This document shows, one piece after another, positions 44,004 through 51,545 of a DNA stretch of 64,000 bases. Source of the stretch: Streptomyces sp. NRRL S-646 (lineage in GTDB: Bacteria > Actinomycetota > Actinomycetes > Streptomycetales > Streptomycetaceae). The translations under genes and the position numbers were made by a program. Position 1 is the first letter of the stretch, and every line of letters starts with the position of its first letter. The stretch spans positions 1 through 64,000 of the forward strand of contig NZ_JODC01000017.1 in NCBI RefSeq assembly GCF_000720765.1, in the 5' to 3' direction. Below the pieces are notes generated by a model. The model was given only the letters and a program-made list of their open reading frames with translations, ran no database searches and was not told where the DNA came from.

Positions 44004-45209
44004 TCACCAGGTGACGGGCAGTTCGTGGACGCCGTAGACGATGGAATCCCGCTTGAAAGCGATGCCCTCCATCGGCACGGCGACCTTCAGGCCGGGGAGC
44101 CGGCGGAAGAGTTCCGGCAGGACTATCTGGAGTTCGGCGCGGGCCAGCGGCTGGCCGAGGCACTGGTGGATGCCGTAGCCGAAGGCCAGGTGCCGGCGGG
44201 CGTCGGCGCGTTCCAGGTCGAGGTCGTCGGGGGCGGCGAAGATCTCCGGGTCGCGGTTGGCGACTCCGACCGGGATGATCACACCCTCGCCGGCGCGGAT
44301 GGTGACGCCGCCGATGGTGACGTCCTCCACGGCCGTACGGCGCAGCCCGCCGTGCACGATCGAGATGTGGCGCAGCAACTCCTCGACCGCGCCTGCCACC
44401 TGGTCCTGATCGCCGAGCACGTACGGGATCTGCTCGGGATGGTGCAGCAGGGTGATGGTGCTCAGCGCGATCATGTTCGCCGTCGTCTCGTGCCCGGCGA
44501 ACAGCAGGAAGGAGCTCAGGTCGGCCGCGTCCTGCTCGGTGATGACACCGGCGTCGACCTGCTCGGCGAGCCGGGTGACCAGGTCGTCGCCAGGCGTCGT
44601 GCGCTTGGTCCGCACGAGTTCCAGCAGATACGTGGCCAGTGCCTGCTGCGCACGGGTGGTCTCCTCCGCCGTGGCGGTCAGGTCGACGAAGACCTTCGAG
44701 TGCCGCTGGAAAAAGGGGTGGTCCTCGTACGGCACGCCCAGCAGTTCGCAGATCACCAGGGAGGGCAACGGCAGCGCGAAGCGCTCCACGAAATCGGCCG
44801 GGCCCGGCCGCCCCGTGAGGTCACCGAGGAGCTCGTCGGTCAGACGGGCGATGGCCGGACGCAGCGCGTCGATACGTTTGACCATGAACTCCCGGGTCAG
44901 GGTGCGCCGCATCAGGGCGTGCACGGGGTCGTCATGGCCCTGGAAGAAGCCGCGCCGGGGCTGCGGGGTGCCTGGCTTGAAGTTGGGCGCACCGGGCCGA
45001 GACGGGTCGGAGCTGAACGCCGGGCTGCCGAGCACCGCCCGCGCGTCCTCCCAGCGGGTCACGAGCCACGCGCTGAGTTGCCCCTCCCACAGGGAGACCC
45101 GGGTGACCGGGCGCTCCGTCCGCAGTTCGGCATACAGGGGCGGAGGATCAAGAGGCGCGTCCTTCGGACGGGCGAGTTCGAACGCGGGGACGGACGCAGA
45201 CGAGGGCAT
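44004..45209 (-). CDS. Cytochrome P450 monooxygenase
   Basis: A 401-aa soluble bacterial P450. The I-helix oxygen-binding motif is AGHETT (238-243), the ExxR pair is E277-R280, and the haem-binding loop FGYGIHQCLG gives the thiolate Cys350. Overall similarity looks closest to CYP105-type enzymes of Streptomyces, which hydroxylate varied hydrophobic substrates. Start ATG 45209. It leads the operon 39470-45209 with its own ferredoxin and reductase. The two operators upstream place it under the divergent TetR gene. Confidence 0.93.
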   Translation of the reverse strand: MPSSASVPAFELARPKDAPLDPPPLYAELRTERPVTRVSLWEGQLSAWLVTRWEDARAVLGSPAFSSDPSRPGAPNFKPGTPQPRRGFFQGHDDPVHALMRRTLTREFMVKRIDALRPAIARLTDELLGDLTGRPGPADFVERFALPLPSLVICELLGVPYEDHPFFQRHSKVFVDLTATAEETTRAQQALATYLLELVRTKRTTPGDDLVTRLAEQVDAGVITEQDAADLSSFLLFAGHETTANMIALSTITLLHHPEQIPYVLGDQDQVAGAVEELLRHISIVHGGLRRTAVEDVTIGGVTIRAGEGVIIPVGVANRDPEIFAAPDDLDLERADARRHLAFGYGIHQCLGQPLARAELQIVLPELFRRLPGLKVAVPMEGIAFKRDSIVYGVHELPVTW

Positions 45210-45231
45210 AGCTGTTCCTCTCCACCATCAA

Positions 45232-45244
45232 CTAACAGCGTTAG
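45232..45244. promoter_or_regulatory. TetR operator 1 of P450 operon
   Basis: CTAAC-AGC-GTTAG, a perfect 5-bp-arm palindrome 22 bases before the P450 start. It repeats the half sites of operator 2 with a 30-base centre-to-centre spacing, about three helical turns. Confidence 0.7.
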
Positions 45245-45259
45245 GTGTTCTGCTTGATA

Positions 45260-45276
45260 GACTAACACCGTTAGTC
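45260..45276. promoter_or_regulatory. TetR operator 2 of P450 operon
   Basis: GACTAAC-ACC-GTTAGTC, a perfect palindrome with 7-bp arms in the P450/TetR divergent region. Together with operator 1 it is the clearest repressor site in the window. Confidence 0.75.
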
Positions 45277-45378
45277 GAAGGTGTGGAGCCGCTCCCTCTG
45301 TTTCCGCCTCTGCGGCGTCGGCCGTACGGGTAGGGGGCGCGGGCGGGCAGATAGGGTGCACACAGTGAGGAGGTGGCC

Positions 45379-46065
45379 ATGAAGCAGCAGGTCAGACGGG
45401 TGCCCAATGTGCGGGGCGAGGGGGAACGGCTACGGCAGGAGATCCTCGACGCGGCGACCCGCATCCTGGAGGAGACGGGACGCGAGGACGCGCTCTCCCT
45501 GCGAGGAGTGGCCCGCGAGGTCGGCATCTCCGCGCCCAGCGTCTATCTGCACTTCAAGGACAAGACCGAACTGGTCGCCACCGTGCTCGACGCCGCCTAC
45601 CGGGCGCTGGCCGCAGCGATGGGCGAGGCCGGCGAAGCGGCCGCCGCAGCCGGCGCCGCCCCGTGGGAGCGGATAGGGGCCACCACCGCCGCCTACCGCA
45701 GATTCGCCATCGACAAGCCCCGCCGGTACCGGCTGATGTTCAGCCTGGAATACGAACCCGAGCGTCAGCCCTCCGCCGAGACCCCCCTCGGCACCGTGCT
45801 CCAGGCATGGACCCACGCCGTGGACACCTATCTCGCGGCGATCGCGCCCGCCCGTCGACCGGAAGCGGAGACCGTCGGCATCCACCTGTGGACCGCCCTG
45901 CACGGCCAACTGGTCCTCTGGCACACCCTGCCAGGTCACCACACCAGCAGCGAAGACATCCTGATCGAACTTGAACAGTCATTGCTGCACCGGCTGCTGC
46001 CCATACCGGCCCCTCAGCCATCAACCCCGACGCTCGACGCCGCACACAGCCAGCGAGGCAGTTGA
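45379..46065 (+). CDS. TetR-family transcriptional regulator
   Basis: A 228-aa regulator. The DNA-binding domain is LRQEILDAATRILEE, LSLRGVAREVGISAPSVYLHFKDKTELV at about residues 17-65, followed by a TetR_C ligand domain with FAIDKPRRYRLMFS. ATG 45379 has GAGGAGG upstream. Divergent from the P450 operon, with the two CTAAC/GTTAG palindromes between them; a repressor of both units released by the P450 substrate is expected. Confidence 0.9.
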   Translation: MKQQVRRVPNVRGEGERLRQEILDAATRILEETGREDALSLRGVAREVGISAPSVYLHFKDKTELVATVLDAAYRALAAAMGEAGEAAAAAGAAPWERIGATTAAYRRFAIDKPRRYRLMFSLEYEPERQPSAETPLGTVLQAWTHAVDTYLAAIAPARRPEAETVGIHLWTALHGQLVLWHTLPGHHTSSEDILIELEQSLLHRLLPIPAPQPSTPTLDAAHSQRGS

Positions 46066-46152
46066 GAACGTCGCACCGGACGCCGCTGAAGCGCGGCTAC
46101 CGCTCGAATCGGCCGGCGCTGCACCACGAGCAGGGGGTTCGTTCACCGATCC

Positions 46153-46272
46153 GGCACCCACACCGGCCGCTGCCCCAACCTCAACGGACAGCCCGCGTAC
46201 GGCACCAGCTCCAAGGTCGTCCTGACCACCGCGCACCTCGACCGCACGCGGGAACTGCGACCCTGTCGGTAA
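46153..46272 (+). pseudogene. HNH-endonuclease-like scrap
   Basis: GRCPNLNGQPAYGTSSKVVLT followed by TAHLDRT recalls the CxN...LTVAHLDH core of small actinobacterial HNH proteins. The second histidine of the motif is arginine here, and the rest is cut off by a stop at 46270. Confidence 0.35.
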
Positions 46273-46555
46273 CCCGGGCTATCCTCGCCGCCGAGGCTGA
46301 TCAGGTGCGCTTACCCGGCATCGCCCATGCGCCCGGTGGAGCCGTACGAGGCCTCGTTCAGCCGCCTCTCGTTGCCCATCACGTACGCAGACGGAGAGAT
46401 GCCACCGAAGTGTGCACTTCGGGACCTCGGCTGACAGCGCAGCGAAGCCCCTGGTTGAACCGCTCCGGGGCTGATGGAGGCTCGACCGCTCCGGCCGCGT
46501 GCTGCTCCTGCCGCATAAGTCAGCGGTTCGTAATCGGGGCCCGGGCCAACTGCTG

Positions 46556-46648
46556 ATGGCCAGTCACACGCGGCGGGGACTTCTCAAGGGTGCCGCGGTC
46601 GCGGCAGCGGGCAGTGTGGTCGGGAGCGGCCTCGGGCCCGGCTCTTGA
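46556..46648 (+). pseudogene. Severed twin-arginine signal peptide
   Basis: A 30-codon frame reads MASHTRRGLLKGAAVAAAGS and then VVGSGLGPGS before TGA. It has the charged n-region, RRGLLK and hydrophobic h-region of a Tat signal. No mature domain follows in that frame, though the next frame stays open for about 50 codons (PPARIHLPGRVPPGFHGSW). It is probably the start of an exported enzyme lost by frameshift and deletion. Confidence 0.55.
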
Positions 46649-46786
46649 GAGACTTCGGCGGCCGCCCGCCGGCCCGGATACACCTGCCCGGCCGGGTTCC
46701 GCCGGGGTTCCACGGCAGCTGGATCGTGGACGCCCAGTACTCCGGGGACGGCGTTCCCAGGGCCCGGCGGAGAGACCGTGGCCGCC

Positions 46787-47200
46787 TCAGGCGAAGTCTG
46801 CTGCGGTGATGCCGTCGGGATGTCCGGGCGGCCACTCCACCAGCTCGAACCGGTAACCATCCGGGTCCGTGAGCCACGATGTCCTCGGGCCGTGAGGGCC
46901 GCCCGGGTACTGGACAGGTCCCGGCTCCAGGCCGGCTTCGGTGAGGGTCTCCAGGGTGGTGGCGAGCTGCTCCACCTGGATCGCCAGGTGGTCGACACCG
47001 TTGCCCACGTCGACCGGTCCGTCGCCGGGGCGGTGGACCAGTTCGAGCGAGGCCGCCGGTTCGTCGGGGAACTTGAGGATCACGAGGCGAGCCCCGTCGT
47101 CGACCTCGACCCTGCCCAGTTCGGCGTAGCCCAAGGCGGTGTAGAAACCGAGCGAGCGGTCCAGGTCGGTGACGCGGTAGGAGACGAAGAGCGTCTTCAC
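46787..47200 (-). CDS. VOC (glyoxalase/bleomycin-resistance-like) protein
   Basis: A 137-aa protein of two beta-alpha-beta-beta-beta units. VSYRVTDLDRSLGFYTALG starts the first, VDHLAIQVEQLATTLETL the second, and the metal-site residues are H in VDHLAI, E in ASLELVH and E in FELVEW. These features resemble lactoylglutathione lyase. Substrate unknown. ATG 47200 overlaps the stop of the DHFR-like gene, so the two are coupled. Confidence 0.87.
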   Translation of the reverse strand: MKTLFVSYRVTDLDRSLGFYTALGYAELGRVEVDDGARLVILKFPDEPAASLELVHRPGDGPVDVGNGVDHLAIQVEQLATTLETLTEAGLEPGPVQYPGGPHGPRTSWLTDPDGYRFELVEWPPGHPDGITAADFA

Positions 47201-47781
47201 GCGGCCTCCTCGGGTCGAAGCACGCGGTAGCGCAGATGCGTGACGTCTCGGGCCTCGAGCCGTCGGACGAGGTCGAGTTCGATGTGATCGCCACCCAGGT
47301 GGTCGAACAGCCGTCGGCCGTCCCCGAGGAGGACCGGAACCAGGTGGATCTCCATCTCGTCCACCTGCCCGGCTCGGAGAAGTGCTTGGGCCGCCCCCGC
47401 CCCGTGGACCATGACCGGCCGGTCCCCTGCGGCTGCGCGAGCCTGATGGGCGCAGTCCTCGACATCAGTGACGAAACGCGCATGGCCGGGTGGCACGTCC
47501 CCGTCGTCCACCTGGTGGGTGAGTACGAAGATCGGCACGCCGTCGTGGTGGTCGCCCTGCCAGCGCCCGGCGAGTTCGAAGGTCCGACGGCCGGAGATCA
47601 CCGCGCCGGTCGCCAGCGCCTCGCGGTAGACCTGGCCGCTCGGACCGTCGGACTCCCGGTCGTCGAGCCAGTTGAAGAGCCGTCCGCCGTTGCGTCCGAG
47701 CTCCTGCCCCGGCCGGTCGTCCGGGCCGGCGATATAGCCGTCGAGCGACATCGACATGTACAGCCGAATCGGATTGTTCAT
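47197..47781 (-). CDS. Dihydrofolate reductase-family (RibD-like) protein
   Basis: A 194-aa protein with the RibD_C/DHFR-like fold. MSMSLDGYIAGPDD at the N-terminus, VISGRRTFELAGRW in the middle and VHGAGAAQALLRAGQVDEMEIHL near the end mark the NADPH site. The family is broad and usually not a true folate enzyme. ATG 47781 is preferred over the longer frame to 47877. Operon with the VOC protein. Confidence 0.87.
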   Translation of the reverse strand: MNNPIRLYMSMSLDGYIAGPDDRPGQELGRNGGRLFNWLDDRESDGPSGQVYREALATGAVISGRRTFELAGRWQGDHHDGVPIFVLTHQVDDGDVPPGHARFVTDVEDCAHQARAAAGDRPVMVHGAGAAQALLRAGQVDEMEIHLVPVLLGDGRRLFDHLGGDHIELDLVRRLEARDVTHLRYRVLRPEEAA

Positions 47782-48092
47782 CCTGGCCTGCCTCTCTCCG
47801 CCATCACACTGGGATCCGACGTTTCCCGATCCGCCGACGGGGCGGGGCGGGCTCGTCTTACGGAAGACTTCAGGCAACCGGCAAACTCATCGGCCCGACG
47901 CGCCGGCCTGCCGCCGGGCCGAGGGGGCAGGAGTCATGCCCTGTGGATCCCCGCCACCGCAGCACAGCGGACTCGACGAGCTTGAGCAATACCAGGGCCG
48001 GCAAAGGGCCGCCGGCCCTCTCCTTCCGGCGAAACATCCCCTGACCTGCGATGTACCAAAGTGTCAACTAGCTCTCTGAGGCCGTACCCCGG
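47782..48092. other. Intergenic region, nothing recognised
   Basis: About 310 bases upstream of the DHFR-like gene and after the YceI stop. No supported gene or RNA. A GC-rich segment near 47997-48021 can fold (GGCCGG pairing with CCGGCC) and may end the YceI-side transcript. Confidence 0.4.
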
Positions 48093-48752
48093 TCAGGCGG
48101 GCAGTGTCCGGATGGCGGCGATGTCGAACTGGAGGCGCACCTTCTCGCTCACCATGGCGCCGCCCTCCGCCAGCTTCTGGCTGTACGTCAGACCCCAGTC
48201 GGAACGGTTGATCGTGGTCGTGCCGTCGAAACCGACCCGCTCGTCCCCGAACGCGTCGACGACGTGCCCGATGTAGGTGAGCTCCAGGTCGACGGGGCGG
48301 GTGGTGTTCTTGATGGTGAGCTCGCCGGACATGCGGTAGACGTCGCTGCCCACCAGCTGCACCGTCGTACTGACGAAGCGCATACGCGGGTGGTTCGCCG
48401 CGTCCAGGAAGTCACGGCCGACCAGGTGCGCGTCGCGCTGTTCCACGCCGGTGTCGACGGACGCGGTGGACAGGACGATCTCGGCGCGGGAGCGAGAGGG
48501 ATCACGGCCGTCGAAGTAGAGCCGGCTCTGGTACTCGGTGAACGCCCCGCGGACGGTCGTCACCAGGGCATGGCGGACGGAGAAACCGATGCGGCTGTGT
48601 GCCGGGTCGATCAGCCACTCTCCGGTCAGCGCCGCGAGAGCGGGGTCCTGACGGCTCGCTGTGGGGGCGAACGCCGGTGGTTCGAGGGGGCGTTGCGGGG
48701 CGGTGGGGGGAGCCGGGCGGCGCAGGGACGCAGCACGGGTGAACAGGTTCAT
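48093..48752 (-). CDS. YceI family protein
   Basis: A 219-aa lipocalin-like protein. GEWLIDPAHSRIGFSVRHALVTTV is the classical first half, with RSRAEIVLSTASVDTG, RDFLDAANHPRMRF and TIKNTTRPVDLELTY following. YceI proteins bind polyisoprenoids. A proline-rich 45-residue N-terminal extension has no clear signal peptide. ATG 48752 lies five bases from the symmetric site ACGTACCTACGT. Confidence 0.9.
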   Translation of the reverse strand: MNLFTRAASLRRPAPPTAPQRPLEPPAFAPTASRQDPALAALTGEWLIDPAHSRIGFSVRHALVTTVRGAFTEYQSRLYFDGRDPSRSRAEIVLSTASVDTGVEQRDAHLVGRDFLDAANHPRMRFVSTTVQLVGSDVYRMSGELTIKNTTRPVDLELTYIGHVVDAFGDERVGFDGTTTINRSDWGLTYSQKLAEGGAMVSEKVRLQFDIAAIRTLPA

Positions 48753-48757
48753 GATTC

Positions 48758-48769
48758 ACGTACCTACGT
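48758..48769. promoter_or_regulatory. Symmetric site ACGTA-CC-TACGT upstream of YceI gene
   Basis: A perfect 12-bp palindrome that ends six bases before the YceI start, where it would overlap the ribosome-binding region. Possible repressor site. Confidence 0.35.
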
Positions 48770-48972
48770 CATGACAGGAACGGCCGCAAGCCACCTTCAA
48801 GACCCGCGCACACGGTCGTCACCAATTCCCCGATCAATGGGCCGGATCCCGCCATCCCGCGCGACTTTGCCGGTTCTTTACAACCCGGCCCACCGCTGCC
48901 TCGTCTCTCCGCTCGATCAGTCACACAGCCCGCCCGTCGACCACAGGGCGGACCGACGAAGGAGAGCGATTC

Positions 48973-49350
48973 ATGCGCCGAACCGGCCTCAGTGCCATGG
49001 CACTTGCGTGCACCGCCGTGCTGGCGGGCGCGCTGCCCGCGTTCGCCGACGGGGCGAAGGCGGCCCCCAGCCCCGTCCGCACCGCCACCCAGGCGCCCAC
49101 CCCGGCCCCCAGCACCAGGCCCAGCGCCTCCACCGCCCCGAGCGCCGTGCCGAGCGCGGCTCCGACCCGGGCGCCGTCCCCGGGCCAGGTCTCCGTCGTG
49201 CCGAGCGGTGCGCCGAACACCGGTGCGGTGCCGCCCACTTCGGACTCCTCCAGCACGGGTGCGCTGGTCGGCGGGGGTGCCGCCGCGGCCGTCGTCCTCG
49301 GTGGCGGCGCCGTCTTCCTCGTACGCCGCCGGCAGGCGAACGGGGCGTGA
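48973..49350 (+). CDS. Small cell-wall-anchored protein, sortase substrate
   Basis: A 125-aa exported protein with a Sec signal peptide (MRRTGLSAMAL... to AFADG, about residue 26), a Pro/Ala/Ser/Thr-rich stalk and a sorting signal. The signal has APNTG near residue 81 in place of LPxTG, then a linker, the hydrophobic stretch VVLGGGAVFLV and a basic tail RRRQ. GGAG lies ahead of the ATG. The next gene encodes a class F sortase and overlaps the stop, which supports an enzyme-substrate pair. Confidence 0.75.
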   Translation: MRRTGLSAMALACTAVLAGALPAFADGAKAAPSPVRTATQAPTPAPSTRPSASTAPSAVPSAAPTRAPSPGQVSVVPSGAPNTGAVPPTSDSSSTGALVGGGAAAAVVLGGGAVFLVRRRQANGA

Positions 49351-49961
49351 GCCGGCTCTCCGGGCGTGCCCTCGCCGCCGCGGCGCTGGCCGCATTGCTC
49401 GTCGCCTGCGGCGGCCCCGGCGTCACGACCGGGAGCTCCGTAAGCACGCCGTCCGCCTCCGCACGGCCCCCGGCCAAGTCCGGCAAGCCGGTGTCCGCGG
49501 TGGGGCGATCGACCCCGGTCGAGCTCCGGATACCGGCCATCGGGGTCGACACGCCGGTGATGAAGCTGGGCCTGGCCGCGGACGGCAGCGTGCAGGTGCC
49601 GCCGATCGCGGCGCACGACCGGGCGGGCTGGTACGAGCACTCCCCGACACCGGGCCGGACCGGACCGTCGGTGATCCTCGGACATGTCACGGTCGGCGCA
49701 TACGGGGACGGAGTCTTCCGGCGCCTGGGGGAGCTGCACCGGGGCGAGAAGATCGTGACGCGCCTGGAGAACGGCACGGCTGCGGTGTTCGCCGTGACCG
49801 ACGTCCGCACGGTTTCCAAGGCCCACTTCCCGTCGGACGAGGTCTACGGGAACGTGAACCGGCCGGAGTTGCGGCTCATCACCTGCGGCGGCAAGCGGAC
49901 CGGTGACGGCTACCTCGACAACGTGATCGTCTTCGCGGTGCTGAGCTCCGCAGGTCCCTGA
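49347..49961 (+). CDS. Class F sortase
   Basis: A 204-aa sortase with a lipoprotein-like signal (LAALLVACGGPG) instead of the usual membrane anchor. It has the sortase barrel: PVELRIPAIGVDTPV, catalytic His in ILGHVT, catalytic Cys in LRLITCGG and a late basic residue. GTG 49347 overlaps the substrate gene stop (GTGA). It cleaves sorting signals and attaches the protein to peptidoglycan. Confidence 0.85.
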   Translation: MSRLSGRALAAAALAALLVACGGPGVTTGSSVSTPSASARPPAKSGKPVSAVGRSTPVELRIPAIGVDTPVMKLGLAADGSVQVPPIAAHDRAGWYEHSPTPGRTGPSVILGHVTVGAYGDGVFRRLGELHRGEKIVTRLENGTAAVFAVTDVRTVSKAHFPSDEVYGNVNRPELRLITCGGKRTGDGYLDNVIVFAVLSSAGP

Positions 49962-50060
49962 CCCGGCCACCCGGAATCCGGGCCGGCGGAACGTACGCCG
50001 TCGGCCCGGGCTCTTCCTCCACAAGCGCCCCTACGAGTGCCCCCACGACCCGGGAGAACG

Positions 50061-50552
50061 TTGAAACGGTCCCGTGAGAAGGCCGCGTCCGAGCTGTTCG
50101 CCGCCCTCTATCCGCGTCTCGCCGGCTGGTGCCGTCGGCTGGTCGACGACGACGAGACGGCCCACGAGATCGCCTCGGAGGCGTTCACCCGGCTCTGGGC
50201 CCGCTGGACGTCCGTCGCGGAGCCGCGCGGCTTCCTCTACGTCACCGCGGCCAACCTCGTCCGGGACCACTGGCGCAAGCTGGAGCGCGAACGCAGAGCC
50301 GTGCGCCGGGCGACCACGGAGGCCGCCGTGGCCCCTCATCCCGAACAGACGGACCCCTCGGTACGCCTGCTCGTGCAGTCCCTCCCGGAACGACTGCGCG
50401 TCCCGATCCTGCTGCACTACTACGCTGACATGCCGATCCGGGAGGTGTCCGTGCTGACCGGACGCAAGGAAGGAACCGTCAAGGCCGACCTCCACACGGC
50501 CCGCGAACTGCTCCGCGCCCAGCTGAGGAGAAGCCTTGATCACACACTCTGA
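50061..50552 (+). CDS. ECF-type RNA polymerase sigma factor
   Basis: A 163-aa sigma factor. Region 2 covers AASELFAALYPRLAGWCRRL to FTRLWARWTSV and ANLVRDHWRKLER, and region 4 covers LPERLRVPILLHYYADMPIREVSVLTG and GTVKADLHTAREL. TTG 50061 with GGGAG four bases upstream is chosen; a GTG at 50037 has no site. It is co-transcribed with a small membrane protein that may hold it inactive, and follows the sortase pair, so a cell-envelope signal is plausible. Confidence 0.85.
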   Translation: MKRSREKAASELFAALYPRLAGWCRRLVDDDETAHEIASEAFTRLWARWTSVAEPRGFLYVTAANLVRDHWRKLERERRAVRRATTEAAVAPHPEQTDPSVRLLVQSLPERLRVPILLHYYADMPIREVSVLTGRKEGTVKADLHTARELLRAQLRRSLDHTL

Positions 50553-50973
50553 CGAGGGCCCGGACTTCGACCCCGACGACCCGCTCACCGTCCTCCTGCG
50601 ACCCCCCGCCGAGTACCTCGGCGCGCCACCCGGCCGCTACGAGGAGATCCGCCGCGGCGCATCCCGCCGCCGTCTCCTGCGCGCTGCCGCCGGAGCGGCC
50701 CTGACCTGCGGTGTCGCCGCACTCGTAGTGCTGCCACTGCACCTGACCGCCTCCAACGGCCCGGCCTCCCCGGCGGTCCCCCTCGCCCCGCCGCCCGCGA
50801 GCAGCCCTTCGACGCTGCCGCCGTCGACGACGGCACCCGCCCCGGTCACTCCCGCTCCCAGCACCATCCCCAACCGCCCGTCGGCCCCCCGGACCGCCGA
50901 ACCGTCGGCGAGCTCCGTGCCGACGGTCGCCCAGTCGGCCCGTATCGGAGGTGCCATCCCCTCCAGCAGGTGA
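50536..50973 (+). CDS. Single-pass membrane protein, possible anti-sigma partner
   Basis: A 145-aa protein. A short acidic cytoplasmic part is followed by EIRRGASRRRLLRAAAGAAL, one membrane segment (about residues 48-70) and a long Pro/Ser/Thr outer tail. TTG 50536 has GAGGAG five bases upstream and overlaps the sigma factor stop. No zinc-binding anti-sigma motif is visible. The overlap with the sigma gene is the main reason to suspect regulation of it. Confidence 0.7.
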   Translation: MITHSDEGPDFDPDDPLTVLLRPPAEYLGAPPGRYEEIRRGASRRRLLRAAAGAALTCGVAALVVLPLHLTASNGPASPAVPLAPPPASSPSTLPPSTTAPAPVTPAPSTIPNRPSAPRTAEPSASSVPTVAQSARIGGAIPSSR

Positions 50974-50985
50974 TCGACAGCAGTT

Positions 50986-50999
50986 TTGAACACGTTCAA
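50986..50999. promoter_or_regulatory. Palindrome TTGAAC-AC-GTTCAA
   Basis: A perfect 14-bp inverted repeat 21 bases before the membrane-protein start at 51021, where it would cover the promoter. This is a TetR-type operator form common in Streptomyces, but no regulator gene is adjacent. Confidence 0.6.
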
Positions 51000-51020
51000 C
51001 AAGGGGCGTACGCTGCTGCC

Positions 51021-51545
51021 ATGAGCGACAGAGCCGCCCTGCTGAAGGGCATCCGCGCCTGGCTGGCCTTCTTCGTCGTCTGCCTCGTGCTCAGCGGCGC
51101 CACGGCCTTCCCCCTGGTCCACGAACTGCGCTGGACCGAGGACCTGCTCAGGTCCCTGTCCGTGCCGGACCACGTCCCCGCCCTCATGGACTGGATCGAG
51201 CGCGTCCGGCGCGGACTCGACACCGCCGACGCCGACCACCCCTTCCTGCTCTACGGCACGGACTGGCTCGCCTTCGCCCACCTCGTCATCGCGGTCGCCT
51301 TCTACGGGCCCTACCGCGATCCCGTACGCAACATCTGGGTCGTCGAGTTCGCCATGATCGCCTGTGCCGGGATCATCCCGCTCGCCCTGATCTGCGGGCC
51401 GCTCCGGGGGATCCCCTTCTGGTGGTCGGTGATCGACATGTCGTTCGGGGTCTTCGGGGTGATCCCGCTGTACGTCGTACGGAAGAAGATCAAGCGGCTG
51501 GAGGGGTGGGGCCAGGGGGCGGGTCAGCGGTTGAAGGCGGGGTAG
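51021..51545 (+). CDS. Integral membrane protein
   Basis: A 174-aa protein with about four hydrophobic segments (AWLAFFVVCLVLSGATAF, TDWLAFAHLVIAVAFYG, VEFAMIACAGIIPLALICG, VIDMSFGVFGVIPLYVV) and a basic C-terminal tail. I do not recognise a characterised family. Start ATG 51021. Its last 22 bases overlap the 3' end of the converging carboxypeptidase gene. Confidence 0.8.
   Translation: MSDRAALLKGIRAWLAFFVVCLVLSGATAFPLVHELRWTEDLLRSLSVPDHVPALMDWIERVRRGLDTADADHPFLLYGTDWLAFAHLVIAVAFYGPYRDPVRNIWVVEFAMIACAGIIPLALICGPLRGIPFWWSVIDMSFGVFGVIPLYVVRKKIKRLEGWGQGAGQRLKAG

Larger units (their letters stand above)
46066..46786. other. Gene-poor region with two small remnants
   Basis: Apart from an HNH-like scrap at 46153-46272 and a severed Tat signal sequence at 46556-46648, no gene is supported here. 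The open frames are short, change frame and lack domains. It looks like decayed accessory DNA between the P450 block and conserved chromosome. Confidence 0.5.

Noticed and set aside
48264..49346. N-terminal extension of the sortase
   Set aside because: The frame continues upstream across the YceI and substrate genes; the signal peptide and GTG at 49347 define the start.
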